Below are positions 9,601 through 19,378 of a DNA stretch of 64,000 nt, piece by piece. Positions within the stretch are counted from its first letter, which is position 1. Each line of letters starts with the position of its first letter. The translations under genes and the position numbers were made by a program. The notes beneath the pieces are model-generated. The model worked only from the letters and a program-made list of their open reading frames with translations. It made no database searches and had not been told where the DNA came from. This DNA is from Blattamonas nauphoetae (Eukaryota > Preaxostyla > Oxymonadida), in contig JARBJD010000048.1 in the NCBI GenBank assembly GCA_033064195.1, forward strand, positions 248,001-312,000. The letters run 5' to 3'.

Positions 9601-12600
9601 GAACACGCTTTTGTTTCTGATCGACGCTGGAATGTCTCGACGTGAAATTATGTCTCGCTGCGAAAGACTTGGAGAGCTGTTGGAAGCAGTGTACGAAGGA
9701 CACAAGACTCATCTGTCGAGTGTGGCTGAATACTCAATGCATCGTGCTGATCGTGCTGTTCTTCATGTTCTTGATGACGAAGGTGATGACGTTGAGAATG
9801 CAGCCGATTATGTGAATGACTTGACCATCTTCTCAACCCATTTCAGCGCAAATGAATGTCGACCAACCGACGGAAAGAACAGCGAAGGGGCGAAGCCAGA
9901 CTTTGATGTGGAGTCTCTGAGAACTCTTGAACTCCCTCGAACACTCCAAATCGGATCCACGTCTCAGATTCGCCTGGAACGAATGTCGATTGCTCTCTTC
10001 GCTCGAAACGTGCTCTGGTTCCTCGAAATGGAGGAAGATCTTCCTTTTGACGATGAATGCTACGTCAGACAGTTCTTCACAGCATTTCTGCAAAATCTCA
10101 ATCCTGGAGATGTTGTTCATCGCTCGTTTGTGGACTTCATGAACATGACTAGTCTGCTCTCACTGCGGAATTTCGGACTGAAGCGAGAAGAGTTTCTTTG
10201 GAGACTGACGAACGAAGAAGCCGCCTTGGAAAGTGGGACTTTCACACTTCAGAAGATGAGAGAGTCGCTGTCTCTGCTCTCCACAAATGACTTTGTGACT
10301 TTCTCAACTCGTGATGATTTGTTGATGTCTACAGATCTCCTGGCCAAGTATCACCAACTTGAAGTCAAAAACCAGCCATTCTTATCACTCATGACCAGAC
10401 AGTTTGGTGTTTCTATTCTGCTGTGGGCATCGACGGAACTGTTGTTCAAAGCTGCGAAAGATACAGCATCCCATGATTCAGAAACTGAGAAAACAGCAAG
10501 TTCTCTGAACGTTGCTCGTGCGTCGATCTTTGGGCCATCGCCTCGATGGCTGACATCGACAGACTCTCGGACGAACAGAGGGCTGTCGTTCTTGTGGGAT
10601 GGAGTTCTGAAAAGCGAAGACTACTATGCATTGATGCAGTCGCCCGACTCGACCCACAGCCAAATGATGAGCTTTAATACTGAACGGATATTGTTCGAAA
10701 TCACTCTGAACGCCGCTTGGGACGACATGACCGCACTTGTTCCAGTTCTCCCAGATTGGAAGAAAGAGAATGGACCACACCCACATCTCAATGCAGTTTA
10801 TTCTTTGATGGGAATTAAAACGAAAGCTGCGATGGAAAAGGTAAAGTCACAAATCTCTTTTGTGGGTGTGTCACCCTTCGTGGAGCTGATCATGCAATCG
10901 GAAGTGATCTCCGGAATCGCAAGAATGACGATAAGAGCACAATACAACCAGTTCCGCGAGGTCCAAACAGCCAAACACCGCTACAACTTGCCAGACTGTT
11001 TGGAAGTGCCGCAAGTTTTCATTTCGTTCCTTCTGAACTTCCCGACGCCGATCAAATTGAAGTCATGGAGCACATCCTTTCATCGCGAACTCGTTCACAG
11101 CAACGAAGAGAAACATTTCTCGAGCTACTCCCCAGTTCTCGCAACATACTCAAAGACAATCGGATCAATGCCGATGCTCGCCTTCCCCAAACTGTCAAAC
11201 CGAAGTGTGCATGGCACACCATTTCCACAGGCACTCTCTGAAACGAAGCGAGGAGAGGCAGATTTTTATTTTGCCGACGTTCTTCAGAAAACGAGATTTG
11301 GATCATCGTCAGGGTTTGATGGACTGATTGTGTGGCGAGGGAGTGATAGAACATATGAAACGATCTTCATGCCGATTCAGGCGACAAAATCGATTGATCG
11401 CTCAGAAATGGAAGATGGGATGATACTGATCCAAAAGCTGCTGTTCCAAGTGATGTGTCATTTGGAGCCATCGGAAAGGATTGTGGCGTTGTTCAATTCG
11501 CCTACAAAACCGAAATTACGACACTTTCTGATTGATGAGGAAACAACACTCCCTTGGCAGACAGGGATACTGGGCTTCCACATGGTGTCGTCCTTCCTTA
11601 AGTTCGAAGAGAACGCTCTGAAACACATGCCGAGCATCCTCCGCCATCGCGATCATCCACTCGTGTCGACACGAACTTCGTCACACTCGACGATGACAAC
11701 ACAAGACATCACAGACACCCTCCTCGCGAATGTCGGACACTATCCGACATTCTCGACCGAATTCGACCCGTGGACGACAACGCTTTCTTCAGTGAACGAT
11801 CTGACTGATCGCTACCTCACTCTGCCTTTTCGGTGGAAAGGATTGTACGACCTCTTTTGGAAACCATCAACTGATGGATCCACTTGTGAAACCAATCCCT
11901 CTCAAATCACAGAAGATGAGAAAGACGCGAAGGATTGGCTTGATCGAATGGTTCGCGTCACGATGCAGGAACTGAATCGAATCGGAGTCAGTCCCGCTGA
12001 CCTGGGAGGGACAGAGGCCGAGAGAGTCAACGCATTCTCAAGCTTCGTCCTCAGCACATCCATCTCGTGTCGAAGAAACGAACTCTTGGATCCGACCTCG
12101 ATGTCCACCACAAGTGCAATTGAGACGAGATTCGTCAAGCTTATTCAATCAATCGTTGGACCACTCGACTCTGAAACTCTCAAATGCCTTCCAACATCAA
12201 TCACTGATCAGGAATCACCCTCAATTGATACCGTCCGTGAGGCGCGTCTGAGAGCATTGGACAAGCTGTGCAGACATCCATGCATCGAAGAAAGACTGCA
12301 CACTGTTACTTGCGTCATGTCGAACCATGCGATGAAGCGAATCAGGAATCCTGCACAGGAATGTCTCTCCGTGCTTCAGAGTGAGAAAGATGGAGGAATG
12401 TTCCGAGTTCCAGCCCGAAACAACCTTTCATCGATTCTGCACTGTGGAACAGTTCTTCTGGACAACATCACTCCCCTCCCACACATCGACACCTCACAAA
12501 CATTGAATCGTGATTTGCCACAGTGCGATCCTCGTTCCGTCACTCTCAGCCCTTCAGCGGACCAACTTTCCACTCCTCCCCCACACTCCCCAATCGCCTC

Positions 12601-14203
12601 CGAACCTCCACCGCGTTCCAAAACACTTCGAATTCCTCTGCATTCGTTCGTTCTGGCGAAATATGGCTTCTCTGATTCGATTCCTGCTCTGTGCGAGCTC
12701 ACACAGGGTCAATTGAGACAGCATGTGACGAATGTGACACCAGCACCACTGAGTCGATGGCACCCGCGTCGAGTTGTGATTGATCCGTCGCTCTTCCCTC
12801 AACACATTCCGCAAGTTGAGTCGTTGTCATTGTACACCTCTTTCGTCCATCGCCTGTTCGACAATGCCTTCATTGCTGTGACGACATCTCTCTCAACAGA
12901 GATTGCAGACCTTCCACTTGACGAACCGTTCCTTCTGTCTCAAATTCGGACAGCCGAACCCGTCCAACCAAATCCAACACTCTTCTTTGTGAAATCTGGG
13001 AGTGATTTCTTCACTTCGCCGAACACGTTTTGTTTGGATGGTGTGGACACGACGACAAAATCTGGCGCCTTCCCGATTGCGTTCAGCACAGGATACAAAG
13101 AAACGGATCTGCGAGAAGAAATGAAGCAAGTGTTCGAACCATTGACACGCCTTCTGCCTGATCACTTCCCGACAAGGCGTCCATCACTCGTGCATGTTGA
13201 CACTGAAGGAAAGCAGGAACTTCGGAAGACTTCATCTTCGAAGAAAGAAACAGAAGACAGAGCTCGAGGAATTGTGGACTCAGCGATTCTGAGAATGGGA
13301 GCGACATCGACGACACCTCTCTTCGTGTTTGTTGTTGAAGAGGATCTGGGTGACCACTTGAGTCTGCCGATATCACTTCTTTCGTCGGACGGGAGTGTTG
13401 GCTGTGGGATGATGCGACAACGAGGCCTTGCAGAAGTTCTGTGGATCCTGTTTCTGACTCGAATCTCGCGCGAAGTGATGGCTCTCCAGCTCAACATTTC
13501 TATCGGATCTTCTGATTTCTCAAACTCTGTCATCCCATTCCTGTACAACTCTCTTGTCGATGCAGAACTCCTCAAACACGGTTTCTATGCATCCTCTGTT
13601 CCTTCCGTCATCAACTCTCTCATTATTCAGATAGCCAATCAACATCTGGAAGATCCCAACAAAATCCCGTCTGTTGGCCTTGAACTTCTCGTCTCTGCAT
13701 TCCCGCACCTGAAGGACGAAACAGACATCCTTCTTCTTTCGCATCTTTTGATGGTTTGCCCGTCTGGTCGGAAAGGCAAATCGCAATTAGATGTTCTCGT
13801 CGATCATCCATCACCCAAAATCGGACTCGTCGCTCTGATTCGCTGGTTCCAACTTCTGTCTTCGTTCGCAAAGAACTCAACACTCGAAGATGCAATTGAA
13901 AGCAATTGTTTCACCCTCGCAAAGGTTGAAACGCTCCTGCTGCGTGCATTCTATCAGATCATCGAACTTGATGGTCCAGATGACCTCATCACCCAGCTGT
14001 ACGAAGCGATCGATTTGATCATGACACTTGAAGGAGAACCGTTGTTCTTCAAGACAGCACAGCAACAAACACTTGACGAACTCAAACTTGTGGCTGACAC
14101 ACGCTGCGAGACTCACGCAAAGGACAGCCCTCGCGGGAAGGTTCTCTTTGACGTTGCTCAGTGGATTGCTCGGCATCTGCATTTGCCCCCACCAACCGAA
14201 TAG
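6689..14203 (+). CDS. giant P-loop protein (2,504 aa), possible Crinkler/RHS-type ATPase with nuclease-like domain
   Basis: A single uninterrupted frame starts at the ATG that is conserved in the paralog and ends with TAG. Residues about 30-95 are a charged coiled coil. A Walker A loop, GDHGVGKT, sits at 196-203. A Walker-B-like IHIHDD follows at 261-266, then FTSPDQKR at 281-288. A lone P-loop followed by an acidic strand and an 'S/T-S-P' strand resembles the ATPase of Crinkler and retrotransposon-hot-spot (RHS) proteins. At 1522-1567 the pattern GEADFYF, GFDGLIVW and MPIQATK resembles a PD-(D/E)XK nuclease core (candidate E1523, D1544, Q1564, K1567), the usual partner domain in that class. 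The rest is helical and unassigned. Neither domain assignment is certain. No introns are seen, unlike most neighbours. The gene converges on the PUF gene, whose stop lies about 230 bp away. Confidence 0.85.
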   Translation: MESSCPQPSPAASDFSLDDLFQLMEKLKGYDPENGERNEQLDEDRKRLDEMFHRLQHDKAKHDQIFKELDERNRQLDEKKKQRQRERAYERNRNINTCIDDSQSHTVTLIKSILRKYSPNWTARLNNPNSTFSLLADGHILFSKNTLKNRQQILSTPLLFRPVFNAILCPLLKLILQNFATKQRPSHPGALFFISGDHGVGKTSLMFILMSILSDLSIGFDYRIVNTYGRTEHFEIKIGTDGEVTFSPVLGGYSHHQDVYIHIHDDSHPEYFEYNSLYLIFTSPDQKRLQRPQPPSNSRYYPYRHQRHEISPNHLCYTFRLPTFSLAEDAAVMVGCTPTVPFALLSPEDMELRKEEQQILLSIEKDKVERAGKVPFLRTDVPVTSQQESAKTLLKAIAKYRGDFMFGLNAFLFNFMKDVVTVTEHNPNNGCMTLFLNDVVQMHTVSDASTENDTPTSKPHRLNWGTAMQMLRDNLQPVDDGLGNVTTPNFSEMTNTSESIVSLIKWHVGRETDIDAFHMSLCRTILESRNLRTEQERICVIVDWLIDQLDVHSESGDGQTSFVKYLLHEVVLSEWNGPPRQSKSYWKVSSKRRRSLKLNTAKTASLFSLAKTAEPLHFNIRSEIQRLSASIRKANLTGPPSTPASSTSTDSPISQIVRVKKHFTEPNLHEVALCRKVREEANDIWKKQGLPSKELRRRLMDALIDNLVTPRSYDSHQHTLPSLFVQSDSLDCTSTKLRNCLACLLTKSNEKASSEAQLQFIVDELLLYLLYSQSYESCPISATSNWNFDESEMARLACDLLTTIVDLQHESVEARLESVKKEIEDVRDRLSFMFLMDHFCFIAQDMNILVTPHSILKGLSERPERPPALGLTEESMGVFYRNVRDAGLSVWVQTATETLLELIDTPETDCVKDTEESPTKKMQLEERVVDTVTSSILKNVNGVIKEFFAAHENGHNPVENTKWLAIVRSMMNTLLFLIDAGMSRREIMSRCERLGELLEAVYEGHKTHLSSVAEYSMHRADRAVLHVLDDEGDDVENAADYVNDLTIFSTHFSANECRPTDGKNSEGAKPDFDVESLRTLELPRTLQIGSTSQIRLERMSIALFARNVLWFLEMEEDLPFDDECYVRQFFTAFLQNLNPGDVVHRSFVDFMNMTSLLSLRNFGLKREEFLWRLTNEEAALESGTFTLQKMRESLSLLSTNDFVTFSTRDDLLMSTDLLAKYHQLEVKNQPFLSLMTRQFGVSILLWASTELLFKAAKDTASHDSETEKTASSLNVARASIFGPSPRWLTSTDSRTNRGLSFLWDGVLKSEDYYALMQSPDSTHSQMMSFNTERILFEITLNAAWDDMTALVPVLPDWKKENGPHPHLNAVYSLMGIKTKAAMEKVKSQISFVGVSPFVELIMQSEVISGIARMTIRAQYNQFREVQTAKHRYNLPDCLEVPQVFISFLLNFPTPIKLKSWSTSFHRELVHSNEEKHFSSYSPVLATYSKTIGSMPMLAFPKLSNRSVHGTPFPQALSETKRGEADFYFADVLQKTRFGSSSGFDGLIVWRGSDRTYETIFMPIQATKSIDRSEMEDGMILIQKLLFQVMCHLEPSERIVALFNSPTKPKLRHFLIDEETTLPWQTGILGFHMVSSFLKFEENALKHMPSILRHRDHPLVSTRTSSHSTMTTQDITDTLLANVGHYPTFSTEFDPWTTTLSSVNDLTDRYLTLPFRWKGLYDLFWKPSTDGSTCETNPSQITEDEKDAKDWLDRMVRVTMQELNRIGVSPADLGGTEAERVNAFSSFVLSTSISCRRNELLDPTSMSTTSAIETRFVKLIQSIVGPLDSETLKCLPTSITDQESPSIDTVREARLRALDKLCRHPCIEERLHTVTCVMSNHAMKRIRNPAQECLSVLQSEKDGGMFRVPARNNLSSILHCGTVLLDNITPLPHIDTSQTLNRDLPQCDPRSVTLSPSADQLSTPPPHSPIASEPPPRSKTLRIPLHSFVLAKYGFSDSIPALCELTQGQLRQHVTNVTPAPLSRWHPRRVVIDPSLFPQHIPQVESLSLYTSFVHRLFDNAFIAVTTSLSTEIADLPLDEPFLLSQIRTAEPVQPNPTLFFVKSGSDFFTSPNTFCLDGVDTTTKSGAFPIAFSTGYKETDLREEMKQVFEPLTRLLPDHFPTRRPSLVHVDTEGKQELRKTSSSKKETEDRARGIVDSAILRMGATSTTPLFVFVVEEDLGDHLSLPISLLSSDGSVGCGMMRQRGLAEVLWILFLTRISREVMALQLNISIGSSDFSNSVIPFLYNSLVDAELLKHGFYASSVPSVINSLIIQIANQHLEDPNKIPSVGLELLVSAFPHLKDETDILLLSHLLMVCPSGRKGKSQLDVLVDHPSPKIGLVALIRWFQLLSSFAKNSTLEDAIESNCFTLAKVETLLLRAFYQIIELDGPDDLITQLYEAIDLIMTLEGEPLFFKTAQQQTLDELKLVADTRCETHAKDSPRGKVLFDVAQWIARHLHLPPPTE

Positions 14204-14435
14204 CTGCCTTGAGTGGAATGAGGGAAATGCGATAAACTGCTCCCAGCATATCTGTAATTGTCACTTCACAGCAATAACCTTATGATTTTGTCCATTCTGT
14301 TTCGAAGAATCAGAAACTGTCGAATCTTCCAAATGAAAGTGAACGAGAACCAGTGATGGAGAATTGCTGCGGCATTCATTCATTCGAAAGAATAATCAAA
14401 ATAAAACACTAAATCATAAAAAAATGCAATATTCT

Positions 14436-17400
14436 TTATTCACTCACACGTAAAACCGGTTCTGAAGAAAACAGGAGCCTCGTGAACTCCTCTCTTCTCA
14501 TCCGAGCTGGGTCCCTCACATTCCATCCCCTCTGCCCACCATCCACACCAAAATCATCCGCCCTCTTCAGAGCTGGTCGGAACATGCTCCGAAGTTGGGC
14601 GAGGTGAGGCTGTGATGCGACTTTCGCCAGAGCGGCAAAGACCAGAAGACAGCTTTCGTTGGTCATGAACTGGGGGAACTGTGCGGAACAGGAAGCGAGG
14701 GAGGATAGAAATGATGATAGAAATGAATATTGGGACTGGAGAGAGGCAGAAGTCGAGAGGAGCAAGCACAAGACGGAGGAGGAGACGTGGTGGGTCATTA
14801 GCGATGATAAGTGCGGGAGGAACGACATCGCAAAGGCTGTGTGCAGAGATGGACTAAATGGAAGACAAGGGGAGCATAGAATGAGAAAATAAGAAAATAT
14901 GGTCAAAATGATGGAAGGGATGTGAACTAAACGAGAAAGCATACTTAATCCCTGACCAATCCATCGAAATCAGTTCCTTCACCAAATAATTCGCGTTTGG
15001 ATGCTTCGAAAGAACTGCGATCTGCGGGATCGAATTCTCCACAATCTTCTGCGCCTCCCTCCCACGACATCCCCGCACGATCCGCTGCAACATTGGATAG
15101 AATGGATGGCCATGCTCGTCCGATCCCGGAACAGGGCTCATGAAGACTAGCTGTTCCGCAACCGGCAGAGTGTCTTGAACAGGAAAAGACGAAAGAAGAG
15201 AATGGAGTGCATGGATTCCCACAGCATCCGAAGCAATGCTCGTTAAATAAGGAAGAACCAGTCCCATAATGTGTTGGCGAAGAGCAGGTTGATCAGCAGA
15301 GAGATTGACAACTCGCTGGACAAAACGCAGTCCATGCTTGTCACAGCACAGTCGATTGAACGACAACGGGTTCAACGCACTCAGCATGATCCTCCGCTGG
15401 TCCACAGTTGCGTGTTGGAACAGACGTTGTGTGGCATAGTTCCCGAATTGGTCTGTGCTGAGATCGACGATATATGGGGACAGCTCGACCACACACTGCC
15501 CAATATCGTCTTCAAATTGAGATTCTCTTTGACGATTAAGCGCGGAATTGTCTGTTTGGCGTGGTTTCATTTGGTCGAGGACAGATTGGAAGAATCGGCA
15601 GCCTTCCTGCGTTGATAAGAGTTGCCGAAGCTGCCCATAGATTGACCGAAGAGATGTGGCGGGATTGTGCGGGTCGATGTCATTTCGTGTGCGGAGTGAG
15701 TTGTATCTGTTCTGTTTCTCGTTGGTGGCTGGTGGATGAACGATAAGCTGGTTGCGAGGTGGAACAATCATCGTCGACGCATTGGCAGGTGTGAAAGTGA
15801 TGATTTTTTGGGTTTTGGATTGATGGTTTTGAGGCTGAGTGACGACTGGGTGGAATGTGATTGGAGCGAAGTTCTGCTGTGCGTGCGAGACAAGGTTGTT
15901 CGAGACAGTCACAGAATTCACTGTGTTCATCGGAAGAGTGATGCCCTGATTGGATATTGGACGGTAGTCAGATGTGTTGAACGATTGTGGATCGATCATC
16001 GTCGGTTGGAACTGGGGCTTTGCAGCCGATGTAACAAGTGATTGCCATCCGTCGAGATGTGGGGGTTGATAAAGAAGATTATTTCCTTGTGGGACGGTTG
16101 GATTCTGAAGTAGATAGTTGGTTGAGTTGGTGGTGGTTGGGGTGGTTGTTGAGTGACCCTGGACAGGCAATGCCAGGCGAGGTTCATATTTAGGAAGGGG
16201 AGAATTTGCCTGAAGGATGGTAGAGGAGATTATTGAGACATAAAGATGAAAATAATAAATTAAAACGTCGACAAACTTGGAGTGATTCAACTGATGATGT
16301 CGTGGCATGTATGTTAGTCCGTGATGCCGACGGAGATATTGTTGTTTGTACCGATGTCTGTGGTGACGATCGAGACCTTCGTTCACTGCTCAACGAATAC
16401 ACTGTGTTGTCGGTCTGTGCGGTCGAAATGCCGATATCGTTGCCCTCCCTCCTCTCCGGGATGATGTCTGCCGAATATAAATTGTGCTCAGACAGGTTAG
16501 ATTCCGGCGTCATAGTCTGAAAATCAAAAACGGTATCGAATGGTCTGAGGGAGGACATTCTGGAGTGATTGACGTTGGAAGAGGCTGAAGGAAAACCGCT
16601 GAGTTCGTGAAAGATGTCGGAGTTGTCACGGTCAAGATCATGGACCGAACTTGGGGTGTGTCCAGCGGTTCCTGGTGATGCGAAGTCCACACTCGAAAGA
16701 CCGCGAATGTGGGTGGAACTGGCACGAAGGGAGGATGGCAGGATCGCGGCAGAGTTGAAACGAGGACGTGTAAAGTCGTAATCGTCGAAATTGCGGCTAT
16801 TGGAGTCGTCGATGGAAATGAAGTCAGAAGCGGCGAAAGGATCGTTGAAGGACAATCTTCCACCCTCCTGTGGGTCAGAAAACGAAGAATGAACATCGGA
16901 AGTCATGGTTCTATGAACTGAATCCGAAAGTGAAAAGTAATCAGCACTAATGTCTGCTGGGTTGTCAAAGACTGACAAGCTCGTGTGAGACCGCACGGTT
17001 GGTGCGTTGTCGCCTGTTTCAGGCTGTAATTGAATTGACGAAGTGTCCGAAGGAAAAGCGATGGTGGAGGATCGGATCCGGTTGGTGGAAACTAAACCAG
17101 CATTATGGTCCAAATCATTGTCTGGGAAGTTGTCGAAGGGTGTGAACAAAACGTCGGATAGAGGTGTACCGTATGGTAGGTCGGGAAGGAGAGAAGATGT
17201 AAGAGGGAATGATGTGATGGTTTGACGGTGATTGCTGGATATCAAATAATGAAAATAGAGAAAAAAGAGATACATGTCTTGAAAAATACCGAAAAAAGGT
17301 TCACAATGGCGATACAAGCCAGAAATCAGAGGGTTTCGAGAATGGTGAACAAGATGAGAAAGACACCTGGTTGGTCCCGGTCGAAAAAATCTACAGTATG

Positions 17401-17448
17401 ATCAAGAGAGGAACGAGTCATATCAGGTGCTTTTGCCGAATACGACAT
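14436..17448 (-). CDS. PUF (Pumilio-family) RNA-binding protein
   Basis: A multi-exon minus-strand gene. Exon 16277-17234 encodes a disordered N-terminal region rich in S, D, T and N. Intron 16210-16276 (67 bp, GTTTGT...CAG) joins it in frame to 14945-16209. That exon carries the PUM-homology repeats, with helices containing CRFFQSVLDQ, GNYATQRLFQ, GLRFVQRVVN and ANYLVKELI. These are the RNA-contacting second helices of Puf repeats, which normally bind UGUR-type motifs in mRNA 3' ends and repress or localise the message. Intron 14854-14944 (91 bp, GTATGC...TAG) leads to the last exon 14436-14853, which completes the repeat fold and stops with TAA. The 5' end is uncertain: a likely first exon is 17367-17448, but its phase does not match 17234 cleanly, so a further small exon or another splice site is needed. 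Confidence 0.85.
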
Positions 17449-17611
17449 TGCATTCCTAGGGGAGACGATTAGATTTGATCTTCCCTTCATTTGTTCTTTT
17501 CCCATCTCAACTCCTCCGATAATAATCACGTGATTGCGTCCAAACAGATTAATACTAACTCTATATGAACAAATAATGACATAACACTTCCTCGCAAGAG
17601 GGAGAATGCAG

Positions 17612-19265
17612 TTATGGAAATCGTGTCATTTCCTGAGCACTCTGGTTATCACCTTCACTGCCAATGGAAACTAAATCGTCATCATCATCGTAGGATCCAG
17701 TGAAGGAGTGTTCGTCTCTTGTTCTCTCATCAAAATGAAGAAAACATGCCATCCCTAAGTGTTCAATAGGAAAGAGAATAGTCACTAAAGAGAGGTCCTG
17801 CATACCATAAGGGTTCTTGAGAACAGAGGGATGGTTTGCTAGTTGTCCATTTAGATCGTCGAGATCATTTTTAAGCTTTCGGAGTTCTTGCTCATTTCGA
17901 ACGAGAAAACCCAAACACATAGATGGATCAACGTTAGTGAGCTTCACAGAATGAACATTGGAGAGTTTGACAGTCCCTGATGTGCAGCCTGCTTGCGACA
18001 TTACCGATTGGGGGCGAAACGACAGGATATTCGCAGCTGAGACAGGATCGGCGTTAGACATTGAGAAAACGGTCGAGGAAGACATATCAGCAGATTCTGA
18101 ACGAGTTTGTGAGATTTGTGAATTTTGTGAGAGATCATCTCGGGCATCTTCTTCAGCTGCTCCTTGTTCTCCATCGTTGGCCCTCTTTTCGTCCAGGAAG
18201 GTTGCTTCAACATCATCCATTGTGACATCAACAGAAGCTCGTGTGGTGTGAGGATCTAAATAAAACAATCGGCCATTCTGAGCAGCAAAAAAGAAGTGTC
18301 CAGATTTTGGATGGCCGCCAGCGATTCCACAAAAATTTGGGACGCCAAACAGTCTTTCGAGAAAAGGAAGATGCTCCTCTTGAATCCGATTCATCCCAAG
18401 CCTTGTGGGGACGAGAATTAGGACGGGTTTGGGAGCGTCATGAGATGTTTCATGGTCGCCGTTGAATGTGTGGCACATGCAGGTGGGGTTGTAGCATTGG
18501 GGGAGAGGGGGGACATATTTGTCGGTTGTGGGAAGTTTTTTGGGTGCCTCACGTCTGGAGAAGAGCGAGATAACATCAGGCTGAGTGAAGATGAAGAAAA
18601 CCTGAAAGAAGCAGAAATTCACACGATATGAATGGTATTTAACCCCTGTTCACAGATATAAACTGAAACAGCTTGATTCATCGGTAAATACGACATTAGT
18701 AAATCTTGATACACTTTTGCGATGGTTCCAGGAGCAAACCATGTGCCTGAAGTGGAGAACGAATAAAGAAAGAGATAATGACAAAATACCTTGTCTCTTG
18801 CCATACTGGGCGCCCAGTTCCATCAAATGTTGAATGGAGAAAGGGTGGAGATGTCGCGTATTCTTTTGCATCTCCTCGGAGAAGAGTGAAGTGAGCCACT
18901 TCAATCTAGTGCAGGAGGATACATAAGCCGCATCTAGCCGAAATGATTCACCAAAGTAAATGGACTGGAGAGCCGTCGCAACGAGCATCGAACCAGATCT
19001 GATCATACCTGAGTTAAATCGAGAAGAACAAAAAATTCAGACATCCGAATCCAGAATCACTTGTAAATGATTGAGATGTTGGATTGAAATGATTTCGGAA
19101 GGTGAGATACACAAGAGAGTTCACCGAGCTCGAGAATTGTTCTGGATCAGTATACACTGTTCCTAACATCGAAATGGGTGCCTCAACACGATATTTTGCA
19201 CGAGATGTATTATTTGACACTTTGATCATCGGCCATATAATACTATCGACGCAACTACATGACAT
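17612..19265 (-). CDS. ATG4: ATG4 autophagy cysteine protease
   Basis: ATG4 cleaves the C terminus of ATG8 so it can be lipidated, and later removes ATG8 from membranes, in the cytosol. Four exons (19043-19265, 18790-19008, 18625-18746, 17612-18601) join in frame to 517 codons. The first exon has YLTFRNHF and TSDSGFGC, the counterpart of the peptidase C54 active-site region. Splicing gives GFGCMIRSGSM with catalytic Cys75. GTWFAPGTIAKVYQDLL is the conserved W-x-x-P-N/G-T segment. The last exon has ILVPTRLGMNRI and FYLDPHTT, giving the catalytic Asp304 and His306. A C-terminal acidic and serine-rich extension follows, such as often carries ATG8-interacting motifs. Introns are 34, 43 and 23 bp. 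Start ATG at 19265. It lies downstream of the omega-amidase on the same strand. Confidence 0.93.
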
Positions 19266-19378
19266 CCGGAAAAAGAGAGTGGGTTGATGTGACTCAATAC
19301 GCGGTTATGGATAGAAAATTTAATAGAAACGACATGAACTTACATTCTTCATTGCGGAGTGAAAACTACTGGACAAAA

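Larger units (their letters stand above)
6416..14441. repeat. left arm of the large inverted duplication
   Basis: Matches 27370-35624 in reverse orientation. The arm contains the membrane-tail fragment, an intergenic stretch, the complete giant ATPase gene and its 3' flank. Identity is uneven: long patches are identical (for example 14082-14264 against 27547-27729) and others differ strongly. The right arm is about 230 bp longer, mainly because of one extra coding segment. Confidence 0.9.

Noticed and set aside
6851-13895. Many antisense frames of 60-137 codons opposite the giant genes
   Set aside because: They are shadows of strongly coding sequence. They show no domains, and the paralog shares them only where the DNA itself is nearly identical.
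14659-14892. Plus-strand charged frame within the PUF last exon
   Set aside because: It is the complement of a serine- and leucine-rich coding exon whose splice joins keep the PUF frame.
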